From: Bacteroidota bacterium
Lineage (GTDB): Bacteria; Bacteroidota; Bacteroidia; Bacteroidales; Prolixibacteraceae
Length of the DNA: 22,075 nt
NCBI GenBank assembly: GCA_030691295.1
Contig: JAUYEQ010000695.1
Coordinates: 1-22,075 of the forward strand
Direction: 5' to 3'
Shown: positions 6,887 to 14,097 of the stretch, one piece after another
How the letters are laid out: every line of letters begins with the position of its first letter
Position numbering within the stretch: position 1 is the stretch's first letter
Notes under the pieces: model-generated
The model's input: the letters and a program-made list of their open reading frames with translations, nothing else
The model's database searches: none
What the model was told of the DNA's origin: nothing
Made by a program: the position numbers and the translations under genes

Positions 6887-8011
6887 ATGTTTTTTAAAGA
6901 AGTTATCGGACAAACTGCCACCAAAGAACGGCTGATCCAGTCGGTTCAGGGAGAAAGAGTAAGCCATGCCCAGCTTTTTGCCGGGCCTGAAGGGACTGGA
7001 AAACTGGCACTTGCCATTGCCTATGCACAATATGTTGCATGTACCAACCGTCAGCCAAACGACTCCTGCGGCGAATGTCCTTCGTGCAAAAAATACCGGA
7101 AACTGATTCATCCCGACATTCATTTTGTGTTTCCGGTGATAAAAACCAAAAAATTCGACAAGCCTGTTTCAGACAATTTTCTGGAAGACTGGAAAATGAT
7201 GATCGGTAAGAACCCGTATTTCAATATTGACCAATGGTTCGACCAGATTGGGGTTGAAAATGCGCAGGGTTTGATTTATGCGCACCAAAGCGAAGAAATT
7301 ATCCGGAAACTTAACCTGAAATCGTATGAATCGGAATACAAGGTGATGATTATCTGGCTGCCCGAAAGAATGCATGTGGCTTGTGCCAATAAGTTGCTGA
7401 AGATGATAGAAGAACCGCCGGTAAAAACTTTATTCATCCTGATTACGGAAAACGAGGAAGACATCATCAGCACCATCCGTTCGAGATGCCAGTTGATTAT
7501 CATTCCTCCCATTGACCCGGCTTCACTTGCAAAGGCGATTGAGGCATTGCCGGAAGCCGAAGGTGTTGATGTAAGGAACATTGTACACCTTGCCCGGGGC
7601 AATTACGGCAAAGCGTTGGAATTGCTTCAGCCCGATGAACAAACGCTTTTCAACCTCGAACGATTTAAGGAACTGATGAGGACTTCTTACGGAAGAAAAT
7701 TCACCGACCTGTTTAAATGGGTTGAACAGGTGGCAGGTATTGGCCGCGAAAAACAGAAAAATCTCCTGAACTATTTCCTGATGATTTTGCGCGAGAATTT
7801 CATATACAACCTGAAGAACAAAGACCTTACTTTCATGAATGAACAGGAAGAAGAATTCTCGAAACGGTTTTCACCTTTCATCAACGAACGAAACATCATT
7901 GAACTTACTGAAGTTTTCGAAACGGCTTTTAACCATATTGGGATGAATGGAAATGCAAAGATTATTTTTACCGATGTGGCATTTAAAATTACCAAACTGA
8001 TCAGGAAATAG
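6887..8011 (+). CDS. holB: DNA polymerase III delta' subunit / clamp-loader ATPase
   Basis: An AAA+ subunit of the sliding-clamp loader. 374 residues from the ATG at 6887; the N-terminus MFFKEVIGQTATKERLIQSV matches the family, whereas the upstream TTG lies at the promoter. Walker A is GPEGTGK (33-39). A four-Cys zinc module follows (C52, C61, C64, C67 in VACTNRQPNDSCGECPSCKK). ANKLLKMIEEPP and the SRC motif (STIRSRCQLIIIPP) are typical clamp-loader signatures. The C-terminal collar domain is the least conserved part. It is followed by ricT and gldH, a run often seen in Bacteroidetes. The 128-base gap to ricT holds a second -7-like box, so the two may be separately transcribed. Confidence 0.93.
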   Translation: MFFKEVIGQTATKERLIQSVQGERVSHAQLFAGPEGTGKLALAIAYAQYVACTNRQPNDSCGECPSCKKYRKLIHPDIHFVFPVIKTKKFDKPVSDNFLEDWKMMIGKNPYFNIDQWFDQIGVENAQGLIYAHQSEEIIRKLNLKSYESEYKVMIIWLPERMHVACANKLLKMIEEPPVKTLFILITENEEDIISTIRSRCQLIIIPPIDPASLAKAIEALPEAEGVDVRNIVHLARGNYGKALELLQPDEQTLFNLERFKELMRTSYGRKFTDLFKWVEQVAGIGREKQKNLLNYFLMILRENFIYNLKNKDLTFMNEQEEEFSKRFSPFINERNIIELTEVFETAFNHIGMNGNAKIIFTDVAFKITKLIRK

Positions 8012-8092
8012 TGAGCAGTGATCAGTCTCAATGTTCAGATCGGGAGGCACATTCAGGAGAAAAAAGCGGCCGTTTTTGTCGGCTTTTATAAC

Positions 8093-8100
8093 TATTTTTG
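8093..8100 (+). promoter_or_regulatory. Candidate -7 element before ricT
   Basis: TATTTTTG, a perfect TAnnTTTG, 39 bases upstream of the ricT ATG. The nearest TTTG (8075-8078) is only 14 bases away, shorter than usual for a -33 box. Confidence 0.35.
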
Positions 8101-8139
8101 CAACAGGAATTAATATTTTAAATAGCAATATTTACGATT

Positions 8140-9267
8140 ATGGATGATCTTAATTTAGTTGATCGCGGTTGTTGCAATGGCCACGGAGGCACCTGCTCAA
8201 AGCTCAATGTCTATGATTGGCTTAACGATGTCATCAATAATTCCAATTCGACTGATTTGGTCGAAGTCAGGTTCAAGAATACACGAAAAGATTATTTCAG
8301 GAATGTAAATAACCTGCAACTGGCACAGGGCGATATTATTGCCGTTGAAGCCAGTCCCGGACACGATATTGGCATTGTGACCCTTACCGGCGATTTGGTT
8401 CTGGAGCAAATGAAAAAGCACAAGGTCACTACCATCAACGGTGATTTGCGCAAAATTTACCGGAAAGCCAAACCTGCCGACATCGATAAATGGAAGGAAG
8501 CCATTGCACTTGAACATCAAACAATGTTGCGGTCGCGCCAGATTGCAAACGAACTGAGGCTCGACATGAAGATTGGCGATGTGGAATATCAGGGCGACCG
8601 GACGAAAGCAATTTTTTATTACCTGGCCGACGACCGGGTGGATTTTCGTCAGCTCATCAAAGTACTGGCCGACACGTTTAAAATACGGGTCGAGATGAAA
8701 CAGATCGGGGCACGCCAGGAAGCCGGGCGTATCGGGGGAATTGGCCCCTGCGGACGAGAAACCTGCTGTGCCTCATGGATCAGCAATTTCGTTTCTGTAA
8801 CCACCAATTCTGCACGCTATCAGGATATTTCGCTGAACCCTCAAAAACTGGCCGGTTTGTGCGGGAAGCTCAAATGTTGTCTCAATTATGAGGTGGATAC
8901 TTACCTTGATGCACAGAAGGACTTTCCATCAACCAATATTCAGCTTGAAACTGAAAACGGAACATTCCGGTTTCAGAAATCAGATATTTTAAAGCGTATT
9001 TTCTGGTACACAAAAGTAGGCGAACAGGGCGGAATGTTTTTTCCTGTTTCGGTTGACCGTGTCAAGGAAATCATTCGCCTGAACAAGCAAGGCACCAAAG
9101 TTCCACGACTGGCCGACGATTTTGAATCAAAACCAATTGTAGAGAAGATTGGCTTTGAAGCGGGTTCTTCGAAAGATACAATCACACGCTTTGACGATCC
9201 GAAGCGGGCAAAGGTAAAAAAACACAATGGTGGTGGGCACCGTAGAAATTTCAAACCAAAAGCATGA
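8140..9267 (+). CDS. ricT: PSP1-domain protein, RicT/YaaT family
   Basis: A 375-residue member of the PSP1 C-terminal domain family. In Bacillus subtilis the homologue RicT forms a Y-complex with RicA and RicF that carries Fe-S clusters and modulates RNA maturation; the role in Bacteroidetes is less clear. Visible signatures are the central IGARQEAGRIGGIGPCGRE, then TCCASW, and later AGLCGKLKCCLNYE, which supply the conserved Cys set. There is an extra N-terminal Cys cluster (RGCCNGHGGTCSKLNVYDW), seen in Bacteroidetes versions. The C-terminal tail is Lys/Arg/His rich (KVKKHNGGGHRRNFKPK), suggesting nucleic acid contact. The stop overlaps the gldH ATG as ATGA, so the two are translationally coupled. 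Confidence 0.9.
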   Translation: MDDLNLVDRGCCNGHGGTCSKLNVYDWLNDVINNSNSTDLVEVRFKNTRKDYFRNVNNLQLAQGDIIAVEASPGHDIGIVTLTGDLVLEQMKKHKVTTINGDLRKIYRKAKPADIDKWKEAIALEHQTMLRSRQIANELRLDMKIGDVEYQGDRTKAIFYYLADDRVDFRQLIKVLADTFKIRVEMKQIGARQEAGRIGGIGPCGRETCCASWISNFVSVTTNSARYQDISLNPQKLAGLCGKLKCCLNYEVDTYLDAQKDFPSTNIQLETENGTFRFQKSDILKRIFWYTKVGEQGGMFFPVSVDRVKEIIRLNKQGTKVPRLADDFESKPIVEKIGFEAGSSKDTITRFDDPKRAKVKKHNGGGHRRNFKPKA

Positions 9268-9734
9268 AACAAACATTTATTACAATATTTAGTATTTTAC
9301 TGATTCTAGGAATTATTTCATGCGACCGGAAACGGGTATTTGAATCCTACCAGACTTTGGGCGAAAACGGATGGAACAAAGATTCAGTGGTCGTTTTCAA
9401 AGTTGAACTTACCGATACCATTCGGAATCACAATTGGTATGTAAATATCCGGAACAAGGGAACCTATCAGTACAGCAATCTCTGGCTTTTTCTTTCAGTT
9501 GGCTTGCCCGATGGAATTACACGAATCGACACAGTCGAATTTTCGCTGGCCGAAGCTTCCGGCCGCTGGAAGGGGAGTGGTTTAGGCGATTTGCATGACA
9601 ATCAAATTCTTTACAAAAGCAGTATTTACTTTCCGCACAAGGGAGAATATACTTTCCAGATAAAACAGGGAATGCGCGACAATGTGCTGGAAGGAATTCG
9701 CGACATAGGAATCCGCATTGAAAAAACTTACTAA
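9264..9734 (+). CDS. gldH: Gliding motility lipoprotein GldH
   Basis: A 156-residue lipoprotein of the Bacteroidetes GldH family, associated in Flavobacterium with gliding and the type IX secretion apparatus; it is also present in non-gliding species. The lipoprotein signal MKQTFITIFSILLILGIISC places the acylated Cys at residue 20, and the mature protein begins CDRKRVFESYQTLGENGW. Family-like segments are NWYVNIRNKGTYQYSNLWLF, ASGRWKGSGLGDLHDNQILY and FPHKGEYTFQIKQGMR. It overlaps ricT by 4 bases (ATGA), and trmB follows after 10 bases. The ricT-gldH order is a recurrent Bacteroidetes arrangement and supports the assignment. Confidence 0.92.
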   Translation: MKQTFITIFSILLILGIISCDRKRVFESYQTLGENGWNKDSVVVFKVELTDTIRNHNWYVNIRNKGTYQYSNLWLFLSVGLPDGITRIDTVEFSLAEASGRWKGSGLGDLHDNQILYKSSIYFPHKGEYTFQIKQGMRDNVLEGIRDIGIRIEKTY

Positions 9735-9744
9735 AAAACGAGTT

Positions 9745-10485
9745 GTGGGGAAGAATAAGTTAAAGAAGTTTGCCGATCTGGCAACTTATGAAAATGTGGT
9801 TCAGGTATCTTTCAAAGAATTACAATCCGAAGGGTTTCAATACAAAGGAAAATGGAGCGAGTCATTTTTCTGGAATAATAATCCTGTTATTCTTGAACTT
9901 GGCTGCGGCAAAGGCGAATACACCGTAAAACTGGCCAGCCATTATCCTGAATTTAATTTCATCGGTATCGACATTAAAGGCGCCAGAATGTGGAAGGGTG
10001 CTACTCAGGCCAAAGAATTGGGTTTGAAAAATGTGGGTTTTCTGCGAACGAACATCGAAAACATCCAACTTTTTTTTGAAGAGGCGGAAGTGGCCGAAAT
10101 CTGGCTTACTTTTCCCGATCCGCAAATGAAAAAAACGCGCAAACGGCTTACAGCGACCAATTTAATTGAAAGTTACCGGCAGATCATGGTTCCGGGCGGG
10201 ATTATCCACCTGAAATCGGACAGTAATTTTATGTACCGGTACACCGAAGCAATGGTTGCCGAAAATAAGTTCGAAGTAGTTCGGCAAACCGACGACCTGT
10301 ACAATTCTGAAATTCTGGATGAAGTGTTGTCGATCCAGACTTTCTACGAAAAACAGTGGCTCGATCGCGGACTGAGCATCAAATACCTTTCATTCAGGCT
10401 CAATCGTCGTGAACCGTTGCGCGAACCAGATGTTGAAATTGAAAAAGACCCATACCGGAGTTTCGGGAGAAACGCGAAAGAATAA
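9745..10485 (+). CDS. trmB: tRNA (guanine-46-N7)-methyltransferase
   Basis: Methylates G46 in the variable loop of tRNA using S-adenosylmethionine. I chose the GTG at 9745 because it gives the N-terminus MGKNKLKKFADLATYENVVQ typical of Bacteroidetes TrmB and lies 10 bases after the gldH stop. A TTG at 9718 in the same frame would add nine Lys-rich residues and overlap gldH by 17 bases. The 246-residue product has the SAM motif ILELGCGKGEYTVKLA, the acidic motif FIGIDIKGARMWKGA, and the diagnostic WLTFPDPQMKKTRKRL, with family-typical LKSDSNFMYRYTE later. All catalytic segments are intact. Confidence 0.95.
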   Translation: MGKNKLKKFADLATYENVVQVSFKELQSEGFQYKGKWSESFFWNNNPVILELGCGKGEYTVKLASHYPEFNFIGIDIKGARMWKGATQAKELGLKNVGFLRTNIENIQLFFEEAEVAEIWLTFPDPQMKKTRKRLTATNLIESYRQIMVPGGIIHLKSDSNFMYRYTEAMVAENKFEVVRQTDDLYNSEILDEVLSIQTFYEKQWLDRGLSIKYLSFRLNRREPLREPDVEIEKDPYRSFGRNAKE

Positions 10486-10490
10486 AAGAC

Positions 10491-10566
10491 AGCCCCTCTA
10501 AATCTCCCCACAGGGGAGACTTAAAAAGCCCCAACCCCAACCCTTCCCCGAAAGGGAAGGGAGTTT
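10491..10566. repeat. G/C-rich dispersed repeat, copy B (inverted relative)
   Basis: Between trmB and the alkyltransferase-like gene. It contains two perfect hairpins: TCTCCCC/GGGGAGA (10503-10519, 3-base loop) and CCCTTCCC/GGGAAGGG (10541-10561, 5-base loop). Its reverse complement resembles copies A and C (runs of GGGG with TTGGGG and a GGGGCTTTTT end). No T tract follows, so it is not an obvious terminator. Confidence 0.6.
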
Positions 10567-10610
10567 AGCGACTGAAAATTCTGAAATTTTGATTTTTTAA
10601 GTACCACCCA

Positions 10611-11024
10611 ATGAAAAAACGTTACCCTTCTGATATCGGTTCTTCCTCCCCCTCTTTTGGAGGAGGTCGGGGGGAGGCTTTAGGGTCGGGGGAGGCTTCT
10701 TTTTACGAAAAAGTATATGAGGTAGTTAGGTTGATTCCTCCCGGGAAAGTGACCAGTTATGGCGCCATTGCTGCTTTTCTGGGAACTGCACAGTCGTCGA
10801 GGATGGTGGGCTGGGCCATGAACAATGCACACGTTCAGGAGAAATATGTACCTGCACACCGGGTTGTAAACCGAAACGGATTGCTCACCGGCAAACATCA
10901 TTTCGGCTCCCCAACTGCTATGCAGGAATATTTGGAAGCCGAAGGAATTCGGGTAGTTGACGATCAGATCACCGACTTTGAAAAGCACTTCTGGAATCCG
11001 CTGACTGAACTTGCAATGGACTAA
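10611..11024 (+). CDS. Alkyltransferase-like (ATL) protein of the MGMT family, with repeat-derived N-terminal insert
   Basis: A 137-residue protein whose core from FYEKVYEVVRLIPPGKVTSYGAIA to the end is the O6-alkylguanine transferase DNA-binding domain. The active-site PCHRV of true MGMT is here PAHRVVNRNG, so the acceptor Cys is absent. As in other ATLs it would bind alkylated guanine and flag it for excision repair rather than repair it. The first about 24 residues are unusual: after MKKRYPSDI, a Ser/Gly-rich stretch (GSSSPSFGGGRGEALGSGE) is encoded by a G/C-rich dispersed repeat (10639-10698). No in-frame ATG between 10611 and the core gives a shorter start, so either the insert is translated or an alternative start such as a GTG/TTG near the core is used. 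It follows trmB. Confidence 0.9.
   Translation: MKKRYPSDIGSSSPSFGGGRGEALGSGEASFYEKVYEVVRLIPPGKVTSYGAIAAFLGTAQSSRMVGWAMNNAHVQEKYVPAHRVVNRNGLLTGKHHFGSPTAMQEYLEAEGIRVVDDQITDFEKHFWNPLTELAMD
10639..10698. repeat. G/C-rich dispersed repeat, copy C, inside the ATL gene
   Basis: It begins with an imperfect CCTCC/GGAGG hairpin and ends in a tandem near-duplicate: GGTCGGGGGGAGGCTT (10665-10680) and GGTCGGGGGAGGCTT (10684-10698), which differ by one G. The core GAGGTCGGGGGGAGGCTTT matches copy A after pgk at 16 of 19 positions. It lies in the coding frame of the ATL gene. Confidence 0.65.
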
Positions 11025-11105
11025 AATGTTAATTTAGAAAATGATATTTAACGTTATGTACCATTTTTGGGGACGGAGCAACCCTTAAAACAGAAGAGTA
11101 TGTTT

Positions 11106-11142
11106 AGACAGATTTTTCGTTACATTTGACCAGACAGATTTT
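11106..11142 (+). promoter_or_regulatory. R-M cassette promoter with 11-bp direct repeat
   Basis: TACATTTG (11121-11128) is a perfect TAnnTTTG, 19 bases before the methyltransferase ATG at 11147. It is flanked by two copies of AGACAGATTTT (11106-11116 and 11132-11142) whose starts are 26 bases apart. Direct repeats on both sides of a core promoter suggest an operator, possibly for autoregulation, though no controller protein gene is visible. Confidence 0.45.
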
Positions 11143-11146
11143 AAAG

Positions 11147-12055
11147 ATGAAAATACCACATCCAATTCCATATCAAGGCAGTAAGCGCAACTTGGCAGAC
11201 CAAATTATGCGGTTTTACCCAGATGACTTTAACAGATTTATTGAGCCATTTGCTGGTTCTGCAGCCATGACAATTGCTTCAGCATTTTACTTTAAAGCAA
11301 CTCATTTTATTATAAATGTCATCAATGAACCATTGACACAACTTTGGGACAATATCATTAACAACCCTAAGTCAATTATAAAACATTACCACGACATTTG
11401 GTATGGACAGCATGGTAATGAAGAAGAATATTATTACCAAATCAGAGACAAATTTAACGAAACTAGAAAACCGGAATATCTTTTATTTCTTTTAGCTAAG
11501 TGCGTTAAAGCTGCTATTCGCTATAATTCACAAGGCGGTTTTAATCAAAGCCCCGACAAAAGACGACTTGGAAGAAACCCACAAATGATGAGAGATGACA
11601 TTTTAAGAGTTTCACAATTGCTAAAAGGAAAAATTGATATTTATTCAACTGACTACTCAAATATTCTTGACTTAGCAACTTATGACGATTTAATATACAT
11701 GGATCCTCCTTATCAAGGAACAGGACTAAATGGTGGCTTTAATTATTCTGGTAATATTGAATTTGACAACTTCGTTGTTTCATTATTTGAGCTCAAAAAT
11801 AATGACATTCCATTTATATTGAGTTTTGACGGTAGAACAGGTGACAAAACATACGGGAATCCACTTCCTGACAATTTGAACTTGACTAAAATTGAAATTA
11901 ATGCAGGACGTTCTTCGCAAGCAACTTTACTTAACCGCAAAGAAATCACTTATGAAGCAGTTTTTCTTTCACCTGCACTCGTCAACAAAATAGACTTGCA
12001 AAAAGTAACAAGTAAACAAATTTATCAATTAGACCTTTTTGCAACTCATGGCTAA
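11147..12055 (+). CDS. DNA adenine (N6) methyltransferase, D12/Dam class
   Basis: A SAM-dependent adenine methyltransferase of the alpha (D12) class, with the SAM-binding motif ahead of the catalytic motif. The N-terminal PIPYQGSKRNLADQI is the class signature, motif I is EPFAGSAA (33-40) and the catalytic motif DPPY is at 186-189. 302 residues from the ATG at 11147; the TTG at 11126 in the same frame overlaps the -7 box and is rejected. It overlaps the HNH gene by 8 bases, and together they form a likely type II restriction-modification pair in which this enzyme protects host DNA. The region is visibly richer in A+T than trmB upstream or mrp downstream, consistent with horizontal acquisition. 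The recognition site cannot be read from the sequence. Confidence 0.88.
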   Translation: MKIPHPIPYQGSKRNLADQIMRFYPDDFNRFIEPFAGSAAMTIASAFYFKATHFIINVINEPLTQLWDNIINNPKSIIKHYHDIWYGQHGNEEEYYYQIRDKFNETRKPEYLLFLLAKCVKAAIRYNSQGGFNQSPDKRRLGRNPQMMRDDILRVSQLLKGKIDIYSTDYSNILDLATYDDLIYMDPPYQGTGLNGGFNYSGNIEFDNFVVSLFELKNNDIPFILSFDGRTGDKTYGNPLPDNLNLTKIEINAGRSSQATLLNRKEITYEAVFLSPALVNKIDLQKVTSKQIYQLDLFATHG

Positions 12056-12788
12056 AAATAGCACAAAATACCCAAAGGAATTTTTAGAACACATAAAATC
12101 AATAACAAATAAGAGAGCAAAAGTTGTTGTTGACCACATCCTCGAACATGGTTTTATAACTACAGACGATTTACAGACCAAGTATGGATATACTCATGCT
12201 CCAAGAGCAGCAATGGATGTAAAAGACGCAGGAATTCCACTTGAAACTTTTAAGGTAAAATCGGACATTTCAGGAAGACAAATCGGAGCATATCGGTTTG
12301 GTGATGTTACACAAATTCAAACTAAACGAATTGCTGGTCGAATTACATTCTCTAAAAAGTTCAAGAAAAAACTTTATGATTTGAGTAAAGGGAGATGTAT
12401 GATTTGTCACGGTGAATTTGAGGAACGTTATTTACAAATAGATCATAGAGTTCCTTATGAAGTTGGTGGGGACATTGATATTGCAAGAAATGTTGTCGAT
12501 TTTATGCTTTTGTGTGGTTCATGCAATAGAGCAAAATCAAGGAGTTGTGAGCATTGTGAAAACTGGCTGATAGGAAAATCCCCTTCTTTATGCATGGTGT
12601 GTTACTGGGGTAGCCCGACCGATTACAATCATATTGCAACTAAAGATATTAGACGACTGGATTTGCATTGGACAGGTGACGAAGTGATGTATTATGACGC
12701 AATAAAAGTTGTTGCGGATCAAAACAAAATTGAGTTGCCTGACTTTGTGAAAATTGTAATCTCCGACATGACAAAAAACTTTGATTGA
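12048..12788 (+). CDS. HNH-family nuclease, probable type II restriction endonuclease
   Basis: 246 residues from the ATG at 12048; a TTG three codons earlier is possible. The N-terminal about 95 residues look like a helical, winged-helix-type module (VVVDHILEHGFITTDDLQTKYGY) likely to contact DNA. The C-terminal half has an HNH core: CMIC (117-120), QIDHRVPYEVGGD with the catalytic Asp-His pair, and LLCGSCNRAKS. Two more pairs, CEHC (167-170) and CMVC (182-185), make four CxxC pairs, enough for two zinc sites. The gene overlaps the adenine methyltransferase by 8 bases and ends 7 bases before mrp. Partner, overlap and HNH fold make restriction activity the natural reading. I do not recognise a characterised isoschizomer. 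Confidence 0.82.
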   Translation: MAKNSTKYPKEFLEHIKSITNKRAKVVVDHILEHGFITTDDLQTKYGYTHAPRAAMDVKDAGIPLETFKVKSDISGRQIGAYRFGDVTQIQTKRIAGRITFSKKFKKKLYDLSKGRCMICHGEFEERYLQIDHRVPYEVGGDIDIARNVVDFMLLCGSCNRAKSRSCEHCENWLIGKSPSLCMVCYWGSPTDYNHIATKDIRRLDLHWTGDEVMYYDAIKVVADQNKIELPDFVKIVISDMTKNFD

Positions 12789-12795
12789 AAACAAT

Positions 12796-13911
12796 ATGAC
12801 AGAAATACCACGTAAATTAATCGTTCCCAAGAATATTACCGATGCATTGCGCAATGTGAATTTCCCGGGAAGTGACAAAGATGTTGTTACACTCGATATG
12901 GCTCAGGAAATTAGAGTTGCAGGAAAAAAAGTGACATTTTCGCTTGTTTTCCAGCGTTCGGACGACCCGAACATGGCCGTGGTTATTGCTGCCTGTGAAG
13001 AAGCAATTTTAACCTACATTGGTCCTGAAGTGGAAATAAAAGGCAACATCACAGCCAAGGCGATCCACCAAATGGAGCGCCCCATTTTGCCAGGTGTAAA
13101 AAACCTGATTGCGGTTGCGTCAGGAAAAGGTGGGGTTGGAAAATCGACAGTTGCAGTAAATCTGGCCATCGCGCTGGCTAAAACAGGTGCTAAAGTCGGG
13201 CTTATTGATGCTGATATTTTCGGGCCATCGCTTCCAAAAATGTTTGGTTCCGAAGCTCAACGTCCTGCCGGAATTAGTGTTGACGGGAAGGAACGAATTC
13301 AGCCGATTACCAAATTTGGAGTGAGTTTTCTTTCCATTGGCTTTTTTGTGGCTACCGAAGATGCTGTTGTCTGGCGTGGACCGATGGCGTCGAACGCACT
13401 GAAGCAGTTGATTACCGATGGAAACTGGGGAACTTTGGATTATTTGCTTTTCGATCTTCCTCCCGGAACAAGCGATATTCATCTGACCTTGGTTCAAACA
13501 GTTCCGGTAACCGGAGCCATTATTGTAACTACGCCGCAGGATGTTGCTTTGGCTGACGTAATCAGGGGAGTAAACATGTTTAAAGGAAAAGGGGTTGACG
13601 TTCCGGTGCTCGGATTGGTTGAAAACATGTCGTGGTTCACTCCTGAAGAACTTCCGGACAATAAATACTACATTTTCGGGCAGGATGGCGGCGTGAAACT
13701 GGCAGAGAAACTTGAATTGCCTTTGCTTGGCCAGGTTCCTATTGTTCAGGGAATACGGGAAGGTGGCGATTCAGGAAATCCTGTGGCTTACGATGAAAAC
13801 TCCATTATCGGACAGGTTTTTAAAGAAATTGCAGCCAATGTGATTCATGAAGTGGATATCCGGAATGCAAATCTGGATCCTACCATAAAAGTGAAAGTGA
13901 CACGGAAATAA
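12796..13911 (+). CDS. mrp: Mrp/NBP35-family Fe-S carrier ATPase
   Basis: A P-loop ATPase (ApbC/Mrp) thought to bind and deliver Fe-S clusters. 371 residues from the ATG at 12796. The N-terminal about 90 residues are a MIP18/DUF59-like domain (ITDALRNVNFPGSDKDVVTLDM), and the deviant Walker A SGKGGVGKST is at 109-118. DADIFGPSLPKMFG, GPMASNALKQ and FDLPPGTSDIHLT are family signatures. The C-terminal CxxC that binds the cluster in many Mrp proteins is not seen: the equivalent region reads VENMSWFTPEELPDNKYYIFG, as in other Bacteroidetes members. It sits 7 bases after the HNH gene, so it may now be read from the R-M promoter; an original link to the trmB/ATL run is likely. Confidence 0.94.
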   Translation: MTEIPRKLIVPKNITDALRNVNFPGSDKDVVTLDMAQEIRVAGKKVTFSLVFQRSDDPNMAVVIAACEEAILTYIGPEVEIKGNITAKAIHQMERPILPGVKNLIAVASGKGGVGKSTVAVNLAIALAKTGAKVGLIDADIFGPSLPKMFGSEAQRPAGISVDGKERIQPITKFGVSFLSIGFFVATEDAVVWRGPMASNALKQLITDGNWGTLDYLLFDLPPGTSDIHLTLVQTVPVTGAIIVTTPQDVALADVIRGVNMFKGKGVDVPVLGLVENMSWFTPEELPDNKYYIFGQDGGVKLAEKLELPLLGQVPIVQGIREGGDSGNPVAYDENSIIGQVFKEIAANVIHEVDIRNANLDPTIKVKVTRK

Positions 13912-13936
13912 ACAACCTTCAGCATAAAAAATACAG

Positions 13937-13980
13937 CGGAACTTCTTGCAAAACCAATGCAAGGCGTTCCGTTCTTTTTT
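13937..13980 (+). terminator. Intrinsic terminator after mrp
   Basis: CGGAAC (13937-13942) pairs with GTTCCG (13966-13971), with an inner TTGCA/TGCAA stem (13946-13950 with 13958-13962). It is followed by TTCTTTTTT. It closes the plus-strand run ending with mrp. Confidence 0.8.
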
Positions 13981-14024
13981 ATATTGAAATTTAGTGCCAC
14001 TCCGAAATAGTTGGATTAAATTTT

Positions 14025-14032
14025 TAATTTTG
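14025..14032 (+). promoter_or_regulatory. -7 element before the ROK kinase gene
   Basis: TAATTTTG, a perfect TAnnTTTG, about 65 bases upstream of the ATG at 14098 and after the mrp terminator. No clear -33 box was found. Confidence 0.4.
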
Positions 14033-14097
14033 TTCGGTTTCCAAAAAATAAGATGGAATTGTAATCTATAACCAAAAAAACCTAATAAATAATTAGA

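Noticed and set aside
9718..9744. TTG-started extension of trmB overlapping gldH
   Set aside because: The GTG at 9745 gives the family N-terminus MGKNKLKKFAD and clean spacing after the gldH stop.
10503..10561. Hairpins after trmB as a terminator
   Set aside because: Both stems lack a following T tract and belong to a dispersed G/C-rich repeat family present elsewhere in the window.
10470..10730. CRISPR-like array around the G/C-rich repeats
   Set aside because: The copies are diverged, irregularly spaced and inverted relative to each other, with no unique spacers or cas genes.
11126..11146. TTG start of the adenine methyltransferase
   Set aside because: It overlaps the candidate -7 box; the ATG at 11147 immediately precedes the conserved PIPYQGSKRN segment.
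12781..12795. TTG start of mrp overlapping the HNH gene
   Set aside because: The ATG at 12796 leaves the conserved N-terminal domain intact and removes the overlap.
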